NCBI GenBank assembly: GCA_903951825.1
Contig: CAJBDJ010000045.1
Span: 1 to 64,000 of the forward strand
Direction of reading: 5' to 3'
Source of the DNA: an uncultured Pseudomonadota bacterium
Lineage (GTDB): Bacteria > Pseudomonadota > Gammaproteobacteria > Burkholderiales > Rhodocyclaceae
Length of the DNA: 64,000 nucleotides
The notes under the pieces were generated by a model, which ran no database searches, was not told where the DNA came from, and saw nothing but the letters and a program-made list of their open reading frames with translations. The position numbers and the translations under genes were made by a program. This document shows, piece after piece, positions 8,032 through 19,736 of the stretch; the first letter of the stretch is position 1; each line of letters starts with the position of its first letter.

Positions 8032-8889
8032 ATGTTTCTCATCATCGGTTATGTGATTATCCTTGCATCTGCTCTTGGGACTTACGCGGTTCACGGCAGT
8101 CTTCTGGCGCTGTGGGTTCCCCTGGAGTACGTGGCGATTATTGGGTTGACGATTGGCTACTTTGTTGCGGCGAACAACATCGGCATCATCAAGGCTACCG
8201 TTGGAGCTTTGCCCGGGGTGTTGAAGGGTTCAAAATTCAACAAGGCTTATTACGTCGACGCATTGGCGATGCTGTTTGAAATCCTCGGCAAAGTCCGTAA
8301 AGAGGGTCTGATGTCGATTGAGGGAGATATTGAGGATCCTGATTCGAGCCCGATTTTCAGCAAGTATGCAAACCTGGTTCATGATCACCATGTGATGGAA
8401 TTCACTACCGATTACCTGCGCATGATGGTTGGCGGTAACTTGAATACGGTCGAAATCGAGAGCTTGATGGATGTTGAGCTGGACTCCCATCACCATGAAG
8501 CTGAAGAGCCTGGTCACGTGGTCTCCAATGTCGCTGGTGCAGTACCTGCCTTCGGGATCGTTGTGGCGGTCATGGGAGTTGTTAACGTAATGGGTTCGGT
8601 AGGCAGTCCACCTGCGGTGTTGGGAAAAATGATTGGAGGCGCCCTGGTGGGCACTTTTCTTGGAATTTTGATTGCTTATGGCTTTGTTGAGCCGGTTGCC
8701 AAACTGCTCGAGCAGAAGGCCAAGGAAAGTGGAAAGATTTACCAGTTGATCAAAATGGTGCTACTCGCGTCGATGTCGGGATATGCGCCGGCGGTAGCCG
8801 TGGAGTTTGGACGCAAGACACTCGATTCACATGTGCGCCCCAGTTTTCGCGAGTTGGAGGAAGACTTGAAGGCGCGTAAAGGTAAGTGA
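8032..8889 (+). CDS. motA: Flagellar motor stator protein MotA
   Basis: Full-length MotA-like sequence, next to motB. Confidence 0.95.
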   Translation: MFLIIGYVIILASALGTYAVHGSLLALWVPLEYVAIIGLTIGYFVAANNIGIIKATVGALPGVLKGSKFNKAYYVDALAMLFEILGKVRKEGLMSIEGDIEDPDSSPIFSKYANLVHDHHVMEFTTDYLRMMVGGNLNTVEIESLMDVELDSHHHEAEEPGHVVSNVAGAVPAFGIVVAVMGVVNVMGSVGSPPAVLGKMIGGALVGTFLGILIAYGFVEPVAKLLEQKAKESGKIYQLIKMVLLASMSGYAPAVAVEFGRKTLDSHVRPSFRELEEDLKARKGK

Positions 8890-8917
8890 CTTCGTTATCT
8901 AACACTTTGTTACCGAA

Positions 8918-9865
8918 ATGAGCGACGACTCCACACGCCCAATTGTCATCAAGCGCAAGAAAGTTGTTGCGGGCGGTGCACATGGTGGCGCTTGGAAAAT
9001 CGCTTACGCCGATTTTGTTACGGCGATGATGGCTTTTTTTCTGCTGATGTGGCTTTTGGGGTCGACTGCCAAAGGGGATTTGTCGGGTATAGCAAGTTAT
9101 TTTCAGAATCCGGTCAAGGTTGCTATGGCAGGTGGAAGCGGTTCAGGTGATGCCACAAGCGTACTGCAGGGTGGGGGGAAGGATCTCACGCGGCAATACG
9201 GGCAAGTCAAGCAAGGTGATGTCGAGAAAAAGAAAGAAACCTCATTCTCAAAAGAAGCGCAAGCTGAGTTTCGTCGAAAAGAAAAACAGGCACTCGAAGC
9301 ATTGAAGGCCGACATCGAAAAAATGATTGAAAGTACGCCGCAGTTAGCTCAATTCAAAAGACAGATGCTACTCGACATTACTTCAGAGGGGCTGCGTATA
9401 CAGATTGTCGACGAGCAAAATCGACCGATGTTTGACTCCAGCAGCGCCGACCTTAAACCTTACACGAAAGAAATACTGCGCCAGATTGGTAGCTCGCTGA
9501 ATGGAGTCAGTAATCGTATCAGTTTGGCGGGGCACACCGACGCAGCTCAGTTCGCCGATGGTGAGCGTGGATTCTCAAATTGGGAGTTATCGGCTAATCG
9601 CGCAAATGCTTCGCGACGCGAGTTGATTGCCGGCGGGCTTAATGACGCTAAAATAATGCGTATCGTTGGTCTTGCCTCGACGGTACTGTTCGACAAGAAC
9701 GATCCGTTGAGCTCGATAAATCGAAGGATCAGTATCGTCGTTCTGAATCAAAAAACTGAGCAAGCCATCCTTCAGGATGAGAGATCGGAAACAGAAGTTG
9801 ATGGGGAGGGTGGGTTGCAAGAGGCACTGCAAATTCCTCCTGCCAACAAGGGAACGGCGGGTTAA
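8918..9865 (+). CDS. motB: Flagellar motor protein MotB
   Basis: [22 protein letters not shown] plus OmpA-like domain. Confidence 0.95.
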   Translation: MSDDSTRPIVIKRKKVVAGGAHGGAWKIAYADFVTAMMAFFLLMWLLGSTAKGDLSGIASYFQNPVKVAMAGGSGSGDATSVLQGGGKDLTRQYGQVKQGDVEKKKETSFSKEAQAEFRRKEKQALEALKADIEKMIESTPQLAQFKRQMLLDITSEGLRIQIVDEQNRPMFDSSSADLKPYTKEILRQIGSSLNGVSNRISLAGHTDAAQFADGERGFSNWELSANRANASRRELIAGGLNDAKIMRIVGLASTVLFDKNDPLSSINRRISIVVLNQKTEQAILQDERSETEVDGEGGLQEALQIPPANKGTAG

Positions 9866-9893
9866 TTGGGTAGTGAGCGAGGGGACAGAGAAA

Positions 9894-11114
9894 ATGGGCA
9901 ACAATAAAGGCCTGATTTGGGTTGGCGCTGGATGGTCAGCGTTGATCTTGGCTGTCCTGGTCACAATTGAGCCCTCGGCGCGCTCTGGAACCATTCTTTT
10001 TGCGTTGGCCTTGCTAATTATCGGTTTGCTGGTGTTAGTCAGCTTTCAGGGCGGAAGTTCAACGGGCAGCGAGTCCGGGCAACCGAATCCGCTCGATCGC
10101 AGTGTGATTGAACACAGCAGGCAGGCAATCGTTAGGGTGTCTGGAGAGTTTTCCGAGCAAATTATCGAGATGCGCAGTGAAATAACGCGTACGCAGACTA
10201 TTTTTACTGACGCTATTGCGACTTTGATAAATAGTTTTCAGGGAATTAATAGTGAGGTTCAGCGCCAACACGCTCTTGGTCTGAAAATAATTTCAGGCTC
10301 CGGGCCGGATTCGGCGGGTGGCTTGGGGGAGTTTGAGAAATTTGCCGCAAAAACGTCGGAGACTTTGCGCCAGTTTGTCGATAGCGTCATCCAGAATTCG
10401 CGTGTCGCGATGGGGCTGGTTGAAATGACTGACCGGATATCTACACAGATGCGTGAAGTGCGTGGCCGGTTGGGTGAAATCGAGGGGATCGCCAAGCAGA
10501 CGAATCTTCTGGCTTTAAATGCCGCGATCGAAGCTGCCCGCGCGGGCGAGGCTGGACGCGGATTTGCGGTGGTGGCTGATGAGGTGCGTGACCTTTCAGG
10601 AAGAACCAACCATTTCAGCAAACAGATACGTGATGCGCTGATGACAATGCAAAGCCATGTCGAGGAGGCGGAAGGCGCAATCAATCGTATGGCAGCCCAG
10701 GACATGACTTTTGCACTGACATCAAAAAATGATGTTGAAGTTGCCATGACTGGTATTGAGGACATGAACCGGCGTACTGGTGATTCGGTAAGCGAACTCA
10801 ATTTGATTGCCGAAAAGGTTGAGATTTCTGTCAATCAAGCTGTCATGTCTTTGCAATTTCAGGATATGGTGACGCAATTACTTGGACACGTACTTCGCCG
10901 CCTCGAAATTCTTGATGAAGTGGTGGGTGACGAAAATCAAATTGCCTCGTTGCTTAGTAATACGAATGATTCGGAGAGTACTGTGCAGGCGCTTGATAGT
11001 GTGCGTGAACATGTTGATGCCCTGTCACAAAAGCTGAATGCCCTTAAACAGAAAGTTAATCACAATCCTGTCCGACAAACCGGCTATTCCAGCGGTGATG
11101 TCGAATTGTTTTGA
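9894..11114 (+). CDS. Methyl-accepting chemotaxis protein without a recognisable ligand-binding domain
   Basis: Two N-terminal TMs separated by a very short loop; MCP hairpin [28 protein letters not shown]. Confidence 0.85.
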   Translation: MGNNKGLIWVGAGWSALILAVLVTIEPSARSGTILFALALLIIGLLVLVSFQGGSSTGSESGQPNPLDRSVIEHSRQAIVRVSGEFSEQIIEMRSEITRTQTIFTDAIATLINSFQGINSEVQRQHALGLKIISGSGPDSAGGLGEFEKFAAKTSETLRQFVDSVIQNSRVAMGLVEMTDRISTQMREVRGRLGEIEGIAKQTNLLALNAAIEAARAGEAGRGFAVVADEVRDLSGRTNHFSKQIRDALMTMQSHVEEAEGAINRMAAQDMTFALTSKNDVEVAMTGIEDMNRRTGDSVSELNLIAEKVEISVNQAVMSLQFQDMVTQLLGHVLRRLEILDEVVGDENQIASLLSNTNDSESTVQALDSVREHVDALSQKLNALKQKVNHNPVRQTGYSSGDVELF

Positions 11115-11132
11115 TTTGCCCAAGAGGAAAAC

Positions 11133-11498
11133 ATGGCTAAAACCATTCTTGCAGTTGATGATTCTGCCTCGATCCGTCAGATGGTGTCGTTTACCCTGAA
11201 AAGTGCCGGATACGATGTGATTGAGGCAGTTGATGGTATGGACGGGCTGGAAAAGGCCAAGGGACGCAGCGTCAACCTGATCCTTACCGACCAGAACATG
11301 CCGCGTATGGATGGGCTGACCCTGATTAAAAATCTTCGTGCCATGACGCAATATGGTGCGGTTCCGATACTGATGCTGACTACTGAGTCTTCAGATGCGA
11401 TGAAGTCTCAGGGGCGAGCCGCCGGGGCAACGGGATGGTTGGTCAAACCATTCGATCCACAGAAATTGATTGAAGTCGTACGCAAGGTGATTGGCTGA
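11133..11498 (+). CDS. cheY: Chemotaxis response regulator CheY
   Basis: 121-aa stand-alone receiver; AVDDSASIRQMV, LTDQNMPRMDGL, KPF. Confidence 0.92.
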   Translation: MAKTILAVDDSASIRQMVSFTLKSAGYDVIEAVDGMDGLEKAKGRSVNLILTDQNMPRMDGLTLIKNLRAMTQYGAVPILMLTTESSDAMKSQGRAAGATGWLVKPFDPQKLIEVVRKVIG

Positions 11499-11591
11499 CG
11501 CCGAGAACTCAAAGCTGGCCGAGTTTGCCAGTGAACGTTGCATTCGATTTCCACTTGTCACTCAATGTGATGGGTGAGGTGAGGGAGTAGC

Positions 11592-14000
11592 ATGGCTATC
11601 GACATGACTCAGTTCTATCAAGTGTTCTTCGAGGAATCGGCAGAGCATTTGGCGGCAATGGAAGCACTTCTTCTCGAACTGGATATCGACAATCCAGACT
11701 CGGAGCAGTTGAACGCTATTTTCCGGGCAGCCCATTCGATCAAGGGAAGCGCTGGTACCTTTGGTTTTAACGACCTCGCTGAAACTACCCATATCCTTGA
11801 AAATTTGCTTGATCGTATTCGTAAGCATGAACTTGTTTTGCGAGGCGACATGGTGGACGCCTTCCTTGAGTGTGGGGATCGTCTTCGTGAAATGCTGGAT
11901 GGACATCAAGGGCGAGGCCAAGCGGATCCATTGCTGGTTGAAGCGATTTGCACCAAGTTGCGGCAACTTTCATCTGACGAGGTTGCAAGCGAAGTCCTTG
12001 ATCTCGTTGATTCGGCGCCGGCAGAAACTCTTTCGGTTGTGCAGCAAGAGTCATTTGAAGAAGACGAGGTCGCCGTAATATCACCGATGGTCGATAGCGG
12101 AAGGCGTGTCTACGACATTCAATTTGTCCCTACGGCGATTTCTGCGAGAGGAGATGGGGTTGCCAATTTGCTCGATGAATTGCGCACGATGGGCGAGTTG
12201 GAGGTCATCACTCAGCCTCATGGCAAGGAGGGCGAGGGGTTTTGGGAGGTACGTCTAACAACCGGCGCAGACAGGGAATCCTTTGCTGATCAGATTGACT
12301 TCATTTCCGACAATGGTGCCTGGCGAATTGCTGAAGATACTTCGGTGGCTGTAGACGGCTCAACGGCTTTCGGGTTTTTCGGCGATTCGCCGGGTGTGCC
12401 TGATAGTGTTCGTGGCTATGGTTTTTTCGACAAGTCTGCCGAAGCACGCGCGACCGCAGAGACCGATGGATTGGGAAGTGACGACGCTTACGGATTTTTC
12501 GAGCCGTTGCCCGGCGAGTTACTGGCTGCACTTGAAGCCGTTGCCGTGCCGGATGAGGGAGAGGGCTACGGCTTTTTTGCTCCGCTGAAAACGCCACGAA
12601 TCGAGCCCTCCGCGGCTGCTCCGGTGATTGAAGAAGGAGATGGATTCGGCTTTTTCTCACCTTTACCGCCCGTTGCTGTCGAGGTACCGTCCATTCTTGA
12701 TGCGTCGAAACTGGCATCCATTGCGCTAAGTGGATCACCAGCAGCACCCGCCGCTGCCAAAGAGCCACCTGTTCTTGCGCGTGCCGTCCCCAAGCCAGCT
12801 GCCGTAGCCGCTGCCAGCGGTGATTCGTCGATTCGTGTCAGTATTGAAAAAGTCGACCAATTAATCAACCTGGTCGGTGAATTAGTGATCACGCAGGCCA
12901 TGCTGTTGCAGACGGCAACACAAATGCAGGAGCAGGTGCCGGAGCGGTTAACGGTGGGTCTTGCCCAGCTTGAGCGAAACACGCGTGACTTGCAAGAATC
13001 GGTGATGTCGATTCGGATGATGCAAATTTCGTTTGTTTTTTCTCGATTCCCACGCGTTGTTCGCGATTTGTCGAGCAAGCTGGGTAAGCAAGTTGAGCTG
13101 AAAACTTCGGGCGAAACGACCGAACTTGACAAGAGCCTTATCGAGCGCATCACTGACCCTCTTACCCATTTAATTCGCAACAGTCTGGATCACGGTATCG
13201 AATCTCCGGAAAAGCGTGTGGCGGCGGGCAAAAGCCCGGTTGGAACGATCACGCTGAAAGCCTACCATCAAGGAGGCAACATCGTTATTGAAGTGGGAGA
13301 TGATGGTGCGGGTTTGCCGCGTCAAAAAATTCTCGACAAAGCACGCGAGAAAGGGTTGCCGGTTTCCGACCAGATGAGCGACCAAGAGGTTTTTCACCTG
13401 ATTTTCGAAGCGGGTTTCTCGACGGCCGACCAAGTCACCGATGTTTCAGGGCGCGGTGTCGGGATGGACGTTGTACGACGCAATATTCAGGAAATGGGGG
13501 GGCGAGTCGAAATCGATTCGATGATCGGCGTCGGCACTCGTATGACCGTGCGCTTGCCCCTTACGCTGGCGATTCTCGATGGCATGTCGGTCGCGGTGGG
13601 TGACCAAACCTATATTCTGCCGCTATCTTACGTGATCGAATCGCTACAACCAGAGCCGGGTGATATCAAGACGCTTTCCAACCAGGGGCGTGTGATTCAG
13701 GTGCGAGGGGAGTATTTGCCAGTACTGGTTCTTCCTGAATTGTTCGGGATCAAGTCCAAGTGGCGGAACTTTACGCAGGGGATCATGATTGTCATAGATG
13801 CCGACGGCACCAAGGCTGCTCTGTGTGTTGATGCGTTGATTGGTCAACACCAGGTGGTTATCAAGAGTCTGGAAGCAAATTATCGTCGGGTGACCGGGGT
13901 TTCCGGTGCAACCATCATGGGCGATGGTCACGTGGCGCTTATTCTGGATGTGTCGGCGATTGCCGGCATGGCGCGGTCAATGATGCAGAAAGTCGGCTGA
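11592..14000 (+). CDS. cheA: Chemotaxis histidine kinase CheA (first copy)
   Basis: HPt [16 protein letters not shown]-box [19 protein letters not shown], CheW-like C-terminus. Confidence 0.95.
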   Translation: MAIDMTQFYQVFFEESAEHLAAMEALLLELDIDNPDSEQLNAIFRAAHSIKGSAGTFGFNDLAETTHILENLLDRIRKHELVLRGDMVDAFLECGDRLREMLDGHQGRGQADPLLVEAICTKLRQLSSDEVASEVLDLVDSAPAETLSVVQQESFEEDEVAVISPMVDSGRRVYDIQFVPTAISARGDGVANLLDELRTMGELEVITQPHGKEGEGFWEVRLTTGADRESFADQIDFISDNGAWRIAEDTSVAVDGSTAFGFFGDSPGVPDSVRGYGFFDKSAEARATAETDGLGSDDAYGFFEPLPGELLAALEAVAVPDEGEGYGFFAPLKTPRIEPSAAAPVIEEGDGFGFFSPLPPVAVEVPSILDASKLASIALSGSPAAPAAAKEPPVLARAVPKPAAVAAASGDSSIRVSIEKVDQLINLVGELVITQAMLLQTATQMQEQVPERLTVGLAQLERNTRDLQESVMSIRMMQISFVFSRFPRVVRDLSSKLGKQVELKTSGETTELDKSLIERITDPLTHLIRNSLDHGIESPEKRVAAGKSPVGTITLKAYHQGGNIVIEVGDDGAGLPRQKILDKAREKGLPVSDQMSDQEVFHLIFEAGFSTADQVTDVSGRGVGMDVVRRNIQEMGGRVEIDSMIGVGTRMTVRLPLTLAILDGMSVAVGDQTYILPLSYVIESLQPEPGDIKTLSNQGRVIQVRGEYLPVLVLPELFGIKSKWRNFTQGIMIVIDADGTKAALCVDALIGQHQVVIKSLEANYRRVTGVSGATIMGDGHVALILDVSAIAGMARSMMQKVG

Positions 14001-14016
14001 GGCCGGACAAGGAGCA

Positions 14017-14520
14017 ATGATGGAAGCGAAAACACATACCGGTTCACCCGCAAGCGAAGAGGATTTGGTCGCGAACGAGTATCTGACTTTTACCCTCGGG
14101 AGCGAGGAGTACGCGATAGATATTCTCAAGGTTCAGGAAATCCGCGGTTATGAGCAACCCACCCTGATTGCCAATGCCCCGGCTTTCATCAAGGGTGTCA
14201 TCAATTTGCGCGGGATTATCGTGCCCATCGTCGATTTGCGGATCAAGTTCAAGCTGGGGACGTTTGATTACACCCCGTTTACCGTTGTCATCATCCTGAA
14301 TATTGCGCGGCGAGTCATCGGTGTTGTGGTCGATAGCGTTTCTGACGTGATTTCCTTGAATGCCAATCAGATTCGCCAGGCTCCTGATTTCTCGGGTAGT
14401 TTTGATACCAAATACATTCTGGGTCTGGCAACGATTGATACACGAATGATGATCGTTACCGACATAGAGCGTCTGATGACGAGTGGTGATATGGAATTGA
14501 TTGACTCGGCCAGCGAGTGA
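14017..14520 (+). CDS. cheW: Chemotaxis coupling protein CheW
   Basis: [28 protein letters not shown]...[15 protein letters not shown]. Confidence 0.95.
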   Translation: MMEAKTHTGSPASEEDLVANEYLTFTLGSEEYAIDILKVQEIRGYEQPTLIANAPAFIKGVINLRGIIVPIVDLRIKFKLGTFDYTPFTVVIILNIARRVIGVVVDSVSDVISLNANQIRQAPDFSGSFDTKYILGLATIDTRMMIVTDIERLMTSGDMELIDSASE

Positions 14521-14551
14521 AACCAGCGGATTGTTTTGAGGGGGTGATACT

Positions 14552-16897
14552 TTGAGTTTGCGCAACTACAAGATCGGTACCCGTCTTTTGATGGCAACGG
14601 TCGGAGCCTTGGTGCTGATGCTCGTGATTGTCGCCATCGGTTTGCTCAGCCTGAATTCGGTCTCCGACAAGGTTGATGGCATCATCAACCAGAATATCAA
14701 GAAGACCGAACAAGCTGTCACGATGCGAATGAGCAATCTGTTAATTGCTCAAGATGTCCGTAGCGCCGCCCTCATCTATGATGAGATCGATAAGCAAATG
14801 GGCGAACTGGCAAAGGTTGAAGCCAGCCTGAAAAGCTCAATCGATCTGGAAGGAGCGCTTCAGTCGACGCTGGTTTCTACGGGGGACAAAGAAGTATTTG
14901 CACGAATGCTGCTTGCCCGCAAGGCGGCTCAAGATTCGCTGGTGCGGATGGTCGTGCTGATCAAACAGGGCAATCATCCGGCTCAGGAAGAGCATTTCGT
15001 CAATGATTTTCAGCCAAAAATGCAGATATGGTTCGATAGCATTGGCGATTTTGTTCATCTCCAGAAAGAAAATAACAGTCGTAGCGTTGAGGAGATCAGC
15101 GAGATCAAGAGCAAGGTTCAGACCAGCATGTTGTTCTTGATTGGGTTGGCTGTGCTCACCATGCTTCCGGCAGGTATCTGGGTCACTCGCCAGATTACGC
15201 GCCCCTTGAACGATTCGGTGATGGTCGCGAACGCGGTGGCTGGCGGAAACTTCGACAATCAGATTAATACCCACGGAAAGGACGAGCCGGCGCAGTTGAT
15301 GAGCGCGTTAAGCCGGATGCAGACTGACCTGAAAAACCGCCGAGCAGCCGAGCGCAAGGTCGCTGATGAGGCAATGCGCATCAAGGTGGCGCTTGATGTG
15401 ACCTCGAACAGTGTGATGGTCGCCGATCCTGATGGGCTGATTATTTACTGTAACGCAGCCGCGTTCAAAATGATGCGCATGGCTGAGGCGGACATCCGGA
15501 AAGACCTACCTGATTTTCGTGCTGACGAAATTCTTGGTTCAAATTTTGACATTTACCATAAAAACAAGTCGCACCAGCGCGACCTGCTGGCTGGACTCAA
15601 GGGAGTGCATCGTACGCAGATTGTCGTTGGGGGGCATTCCTTCGACCTGGTTGGCAGTCCAATTCTGAATGAGCGAGGCGAGCGTCTCGGGACGGTCGTT
15701 GAGTGGATGGACCGGACGCTTGAGGTGGCAATTGAGCAAGAGGTGAGCAGTATTGTTTCGGCCGCCGCCTCTGGGGATTTTTCGCGGCGCATCGCGGCTG
15801 CCGAAATGACCGGCTTCTTCCAGCTAATTTCTCGTGGGATCAATGAGTTGCTGGAGGTTAACAGCCATGCTTTGGGCGACATTGGCGGCATGTTCACCCG
15901 CCTTGCGCAAGGTGATTTGAGGCAAAAAATCGATACCGAATATCAAGGCTTGTTGGGGCGTCTCAAAGATGACGCCAATATCACAATCGACAACCTGCAA
16001 GAGATCATATTTTCGATTCAGGGAGCCGCGGATGCGATCAAGCTCGCAGCTCAGGAAATCGCCAGTGGTAATCAAGACCTTTCCAGCCGCACCGAGCAAC
16101 AGGCGTCCAGTCTTGAGGAAACTGCCTCAAGCATGGAGCAGTTGACCGCCACAGTAAAACAAAACGCCGAAAACGCCAGGTTGGCCAACGACTTGGCTGC
16201 TGGTGCGCAAAGTGTGGCCGAGAGGGGGGGCGATGTGGTCGGTCAGGTGGTTTTGACGATGAGTTCGATTCATCAGGCAAGCAGCAAAATTGCGGACATT
16301 ATTGGCGTTATAGACGGCATTGCTTTTCAAACCAATATCCTTGCTCTAAATGCGGCGGTCGAGGCCGCGCGTGCAGGTGAGCAGGGGCGTGGCTTTGCGG
16401 TTGTTGCAACCGAAGTACGTAACCTTGCCAAGCGCAGTGCCGATGCCGCCAAGGAAATCAAAGGGTTGATTTCCGACTCTGTTGATCGCGTTGAGGCCGG
16501 TAATCGTTTGGTTGATCAGGCGGGTCGGACAATGGAAGAAGTGGTTGGAAGTATCAAGCGGGTAGCCAAGATTGTTACCGATATTGCAGAAGCTAGTCGC
16601 GAACAAAGTGCCGGTATCGAGCAGGTCAGCTTGGCGGTTAACCAGATGGATGAAGTGACGCAGCAGAATGCCGCGCTAGTTGAGGAGGCTGCAGCCGCGG
16701 CTGAAAGTCTGGAGGATCAGGTGCATCAGCTTTCAGAAGCTGTGGCGATTTTTAAACTGTCCGGGCGCCGGAGCAATTCAACGCCACTCTCGCTGCCTGC
16801 AGCACTCAATGCCTCAGATGCAGAGCCGATGCAGAGTGCCAGCAGCCGTCCGCATTCCCAGACAGAGTCACTAGACGACGAGTGGCGCGAATTTTAG
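14552..16897 (+). CDS. Methyl-accepting chemotaxis protein (periplasmic sensor, HAMP, PAS-like, MA domain)
   Basis: Two TMs, [36 protein letters not shown]-terminal DDEWREF tether. Confidence 0.92.
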   Translation: MSLRNYKIGTRLLMATVGALVLMLVIVAIGLLSLNSVSDKVDGIINQNIKKTEQAVTMRMSNLLIAQDVRSAALIYDEIDKQMGELAKVEASLKSSIDLEGALQSTLVSTGDKEVFARMLLARKAAQDSLVRMVVLIKQGNHPAQEEHFVNDFQPKMQIWFDSIGDFVHLQKENNSRSVEEISEIKSKVQTSMLFLIGLAVLTMLPAGIWVTRQITRPLNDSVMVANAVAGGNFDNQINTHGKDEPAQLMSALSRMQTDLKNRRAAERKVADEAMRIKVALDVTSNSVMVADPDGLIIYCNAAAFKMMRMAEADIRKDLPDFRADEILGSNFDIYHKNKSHQRDLLAGLKGVHRTQIVVGGHSFDLVGSPILNERGERLGTVVEWMDRTLEVAIEQEVSSIVSAAASGDFSRRIAAAEMTGFFQLISRGINELLEVNSHALGDIGGMFTRLAQGDLRQKIDTEYQGLLGRLKDDANITIDNLQEIIFSIQGAADAIKLAAQEIASGNQDLSSRTEQQASSLEETASSMEQLTATVKQNAENARLANDLAAGAQSVAERGGDVVGQVVLTMSSIHQASSKIADIIGVIDGIAFQTNILALNAAVEAARAGEQGRGFAVVATEVRNLAKRSADAAKEIKGLISDSVDRVEAGNRLVDQAGRTMEEVVGSIKRVAKIVTDIAEASREQSAGIEQVSLAVNQMDEVTQQNAALVEEAAAAAESLEDQVHQLSEAVAIFKLSGRRSNSTPLSLPAALNASDAEPMQSASSRPHSQTESLDDEWREF

Positions 16898-16928
16898 GCA
16901 TTGTTTAGACCATTGAGGCGAAAGCAAC

Positions 16929-19736
16929 ATGAAAAATAACCAACCAGTTACCCAAAAAGAAGCGATGCTTGCCCCTGGCGAGATGATTGTTTCGACTACC
17001 GATCTCAAGGGGCAGATCGTCTATGTTAATCAAGCATTTATTGATATCAGCGGGTTCACTGAGGCTGAGTTGATTGGGCAATCTCACAATATTGTGCGCC
17101 ATCCAGATATGCCGGTTGAGGCTTTTGGTGATCTTTGGGAGACTCTCAAAGGCAAGCGCCCCTGGACTGGCTTGGTAAAAAACCGTTGCAAGAACGGTGA
17201 TCATTACTGGGTTGTGGCGAATGTGACGCCGACTTATCACAACGGAGTCATCAATGGCTATATGTCCGTTCGTAGTCAAGCTACGCGTGAGCAAATTGAA
17301 GCATCCGAGGCGGCTTATCGGTTATTTCGAGAGGGGCGCGCCAGCGGATTGACGATCCGCGAGGGGCGTGTCGTCAAGTCGGGTTTTAGCCTAGGAGCCT
17401 GGGTCTACAGCCGGACAATAGCCCAGCGAATTTTTGCCATCATCGGGTTGTTGACAGCAGGTATGTTAGTGCTCGGGTTGCTCGGCGAATTGGCGGTCAA
17501 GGACAGTGATGACCGCCTACATACGGTTTATGCCGACAGTGTCGTACCTCTGCAGCAACTCAAAGATGTGGCAGACGCCTATGCGGTTTCAATTGTTGAT
17601 TTATCGCACAAAACTCGCGATGGCGCAGAGACATTTGAATCGGCATTAGTTAAGGTCGAAAAAGCGCAGGAAGTGATCCGCACCCGTTGGTTGGAGTATA
17701 CAAACACCTTCCTGACCGATGAAGAGAAAAAACTGGTCGCCGATCTGAATCTGTTGATGAGAGCCGGTGATGGCGTGACCGATCATTTAAAGTTGATTTT
17801 GCGCGAAAGGGACAAGGATGCCCTGAGTGTTTTCGCCGCCAAGGATCTCTATCCTGCCATTGATCCGATTTCTGACAAGGTAAGTGAGCTAGTGGCTCTG
17901 CAGTTGAGTGTCGCTAAGGAAAATGTCGATCAGGCGGGTGAATCTGCCGCGGCATTCAAGGTAAAGTTTGGCATCTTGCTTGCCAGTTTTGTACTGATCA
18001 GTATTTTTTTGGCGATTGCCTTGGCCAACAGTATTCGTCGTCCGATCAGGGAGGCCGCTGATTACTTTAACTTGTTATCGGAAGGGCGCAGTGATTCGCG
18101 GCTTGAATTTACTCGCCGTGATGAACTTTTGGCAATAGCCGATGCCGCGCGCACTATGCAAATCAAGACAGGTTTTGACTTGAGCGAAGCGCGTCGGATT
18201 GCATCCGAAATGACGCGAATAAAGATGGCGCTGGATGGTGCGGCATCGGCGATGACCATATCAGATCAGCAAAACACCCTGATCTACATGAACGCGGCGG
18301 CAGAAGCATTGTGGCTTCAAATGGAGCCGCAGATGCAAGCGCGTGTGCCGGGTTTTTCGGTGAGCGGGATGTTCAAACATTCACTGGTTGAGTTTTTTGA
18401 TGATCCGGCAGTGAAGGCAGCCTACAGCGCCGAATTAAGTGCGCCACGTACTCTCGAAGTCGACATGTGCGGACGGATTTTGCAGGTAACTGCGTCGCCA
18501 GTACGCGATGTCACGGGCGCGTATCTCGGTCGCGCGAGTCAATGGCTGGATCGCACCGAAGAGGTTGCCGTCGAGAACGAAGTGGGCAGTATTGTCAGCA
18601 GCGCTTCGCGAGGTGACTTTACGCAACGCGTTGCGGTGGAGGGCAAAAAAGGCTTCTTTTTGCGACTGGGCAACGATCTAAACACGCTTCTACAGACCAG
18701 CGAAGTTGGTCTCAATGATGTTGTTCAGGTTCTTTCGGCCCTGGCCGATGGCGATTTGACCAAAGCCATTACAGCCGAATATGAAGGCACTTTCGGCCAG
18801 CTTAAGGACGACTCCAATCTGACCGTTGCCCGCCTGCGCGACATAATTGGGCAAATTCACGAAGCTACCGATGCGATCAATACGGCGGCGAAGGAAATCG
18901 CCTCAGGCAATCAGGATCTTTCCGCACGCACCGAAGAGCAAGCCAGCAGTCTCGAAGAAACCGCATCGAGCATGGAGCAACTTACCAGTACGGTGAAACA
19001 CAATGCCGACAATGCTCGCCAAGCCAACGAACTGGCCGGTACGGCTCAGCAAGTGGCAGTCAAGGGCGGAGAGATGGTGGCCAGGGTTGTGGATACGATG
19101 AGCGCCATCCAGCAATCAAGCACGCGTATCTCAGACATTATTGGGGTCATTGATGGGATTGCCTTCCAGACCAATATCCTGGCTTTGAATGCTGCTGTCG
19201 AAGCGGCACGGGCTGGCGAACAGGGGCGCGGATTTGCTGTGGTGGCGACAGAAGTTCGTAATTTGGCGCAGCGTAGTGCCGGTGCAGCAAAGGAAATCAA
19301 AGGCTTGATAGCTGACTCGGTGAGCAAGGTTGAAATCGGCCATCGTCAAGTTGATCAGGCTGGGCAAACGATGGAAGATATTGTTAGCAGCATCAAGCAA
19401 GTAGCGCGGATCATGGCGGACATTTCAGAAGCCAGCCGTGAACAAAGCGCCGGAATTGAGCAGGTAAGCTTGGCAGTTAGCCAGATGGATGAAGTCACGC
19501 AACAGAATGCGGCTCTGGTTGAAGAGGCCGCAGCTGCCGCCGAGAGCCTTGAGGAGCAGGCGCAAAATCTGGCCAAAGCAGTATCAGCCTTCAACCTTGG
19601 TGCGGCGCAGGAAAGTAAGCGTCTGGCCTCGCCCCTAGTCTTTCCAGAGGCGCAAAAGTCGGCTCCTCAGCGATTGGCACCCCCTAAGCAGGCGGCATTA
19701 CCAGCCACAGTTGATGATGAATGGGAAGAATTCTGA
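16929..19736 (+). CDS. PAS-containing methyl-accepting chemotaxis protein (Aer-like N-terminus)
   Basis: N-terminal PAS ([41 protein letters not shown]), later TMs, MA domain, C-terminal DDEWEEF. Confidence 0.92.
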   Translation: MKNNQPVTQKEAMLAPGEMIVSTTDLKGQIVYVNQAFIDISGFTEAELIGQSHNIVRHPDMPVEAFGDLWETLKGKRPWTGLVKNRCKNGDHYWVVANVTPTYHNGVINGYMSVRSQATREQIEASEAAYRLFREGRASGLTIREGRVVKSGFSLGAWVYSRTIAQRIFAIIGLLTAGMLVLGLLGELAVKDSDDRLHTVYADSVVPLQQLKDVADAYAVSIVDLSHKTRDGAETFESALVKVEKAQEVIRTRWLEYTNTFLTDEEKKLVADLNLLMRAGDGVTDHLKLILRERDKDALSVFAAKDLYPAIDPISDKVSELVALQLSVAKENVDQAGESAAAFKVKFGILLASFVLISIFLAIALANSIRRPIREAADYFNLLSEGRSDSRLEFTRRDELLAIADAARTMQIKTGFDLSEARRIASEMTRIKMALDGAASAMTISDQQNTLIYMNAAAEALWLQMEPQMQARVPGFSVSGMFKHSLVEFFDDPAVKAAYSAELSAPRTLEVDMCGRILQVTASPVRDVTGAYLGRASQWLDRTEEVAVENEVGSIVSSASRGDFTQRVAVEGKKGFFLRLGNDLNTLLQTSEVGLNDVVQVLSALADGDLTKAITAEYEGTFGQLKDDSNLTVARLRDIIGQIHEATDAINTAAKEIASGNQDLSARTEEQASSLEETASSMEQLTSTVKHNADNARQANELAGTAQQVAVKGGEMVARVVDTMSAIQQSSTRISDIIGVIDGIAFQTNILALNAAVEAARAGEQGRGFAVVATEVRNLAQRSAGAAKEIKGLIADSVSKVEIGHRQVDQAGQTMEDIVSSIKQVARIMADISEASREQSAGIEQVSLAVSQMDEVTQQNAALVEEAAAAAESLEEQAQNLAKAVSAFNLGAAQESKRLASPLVFPEAQKSAPQRLAPPKQAALPATVDDEWEEF

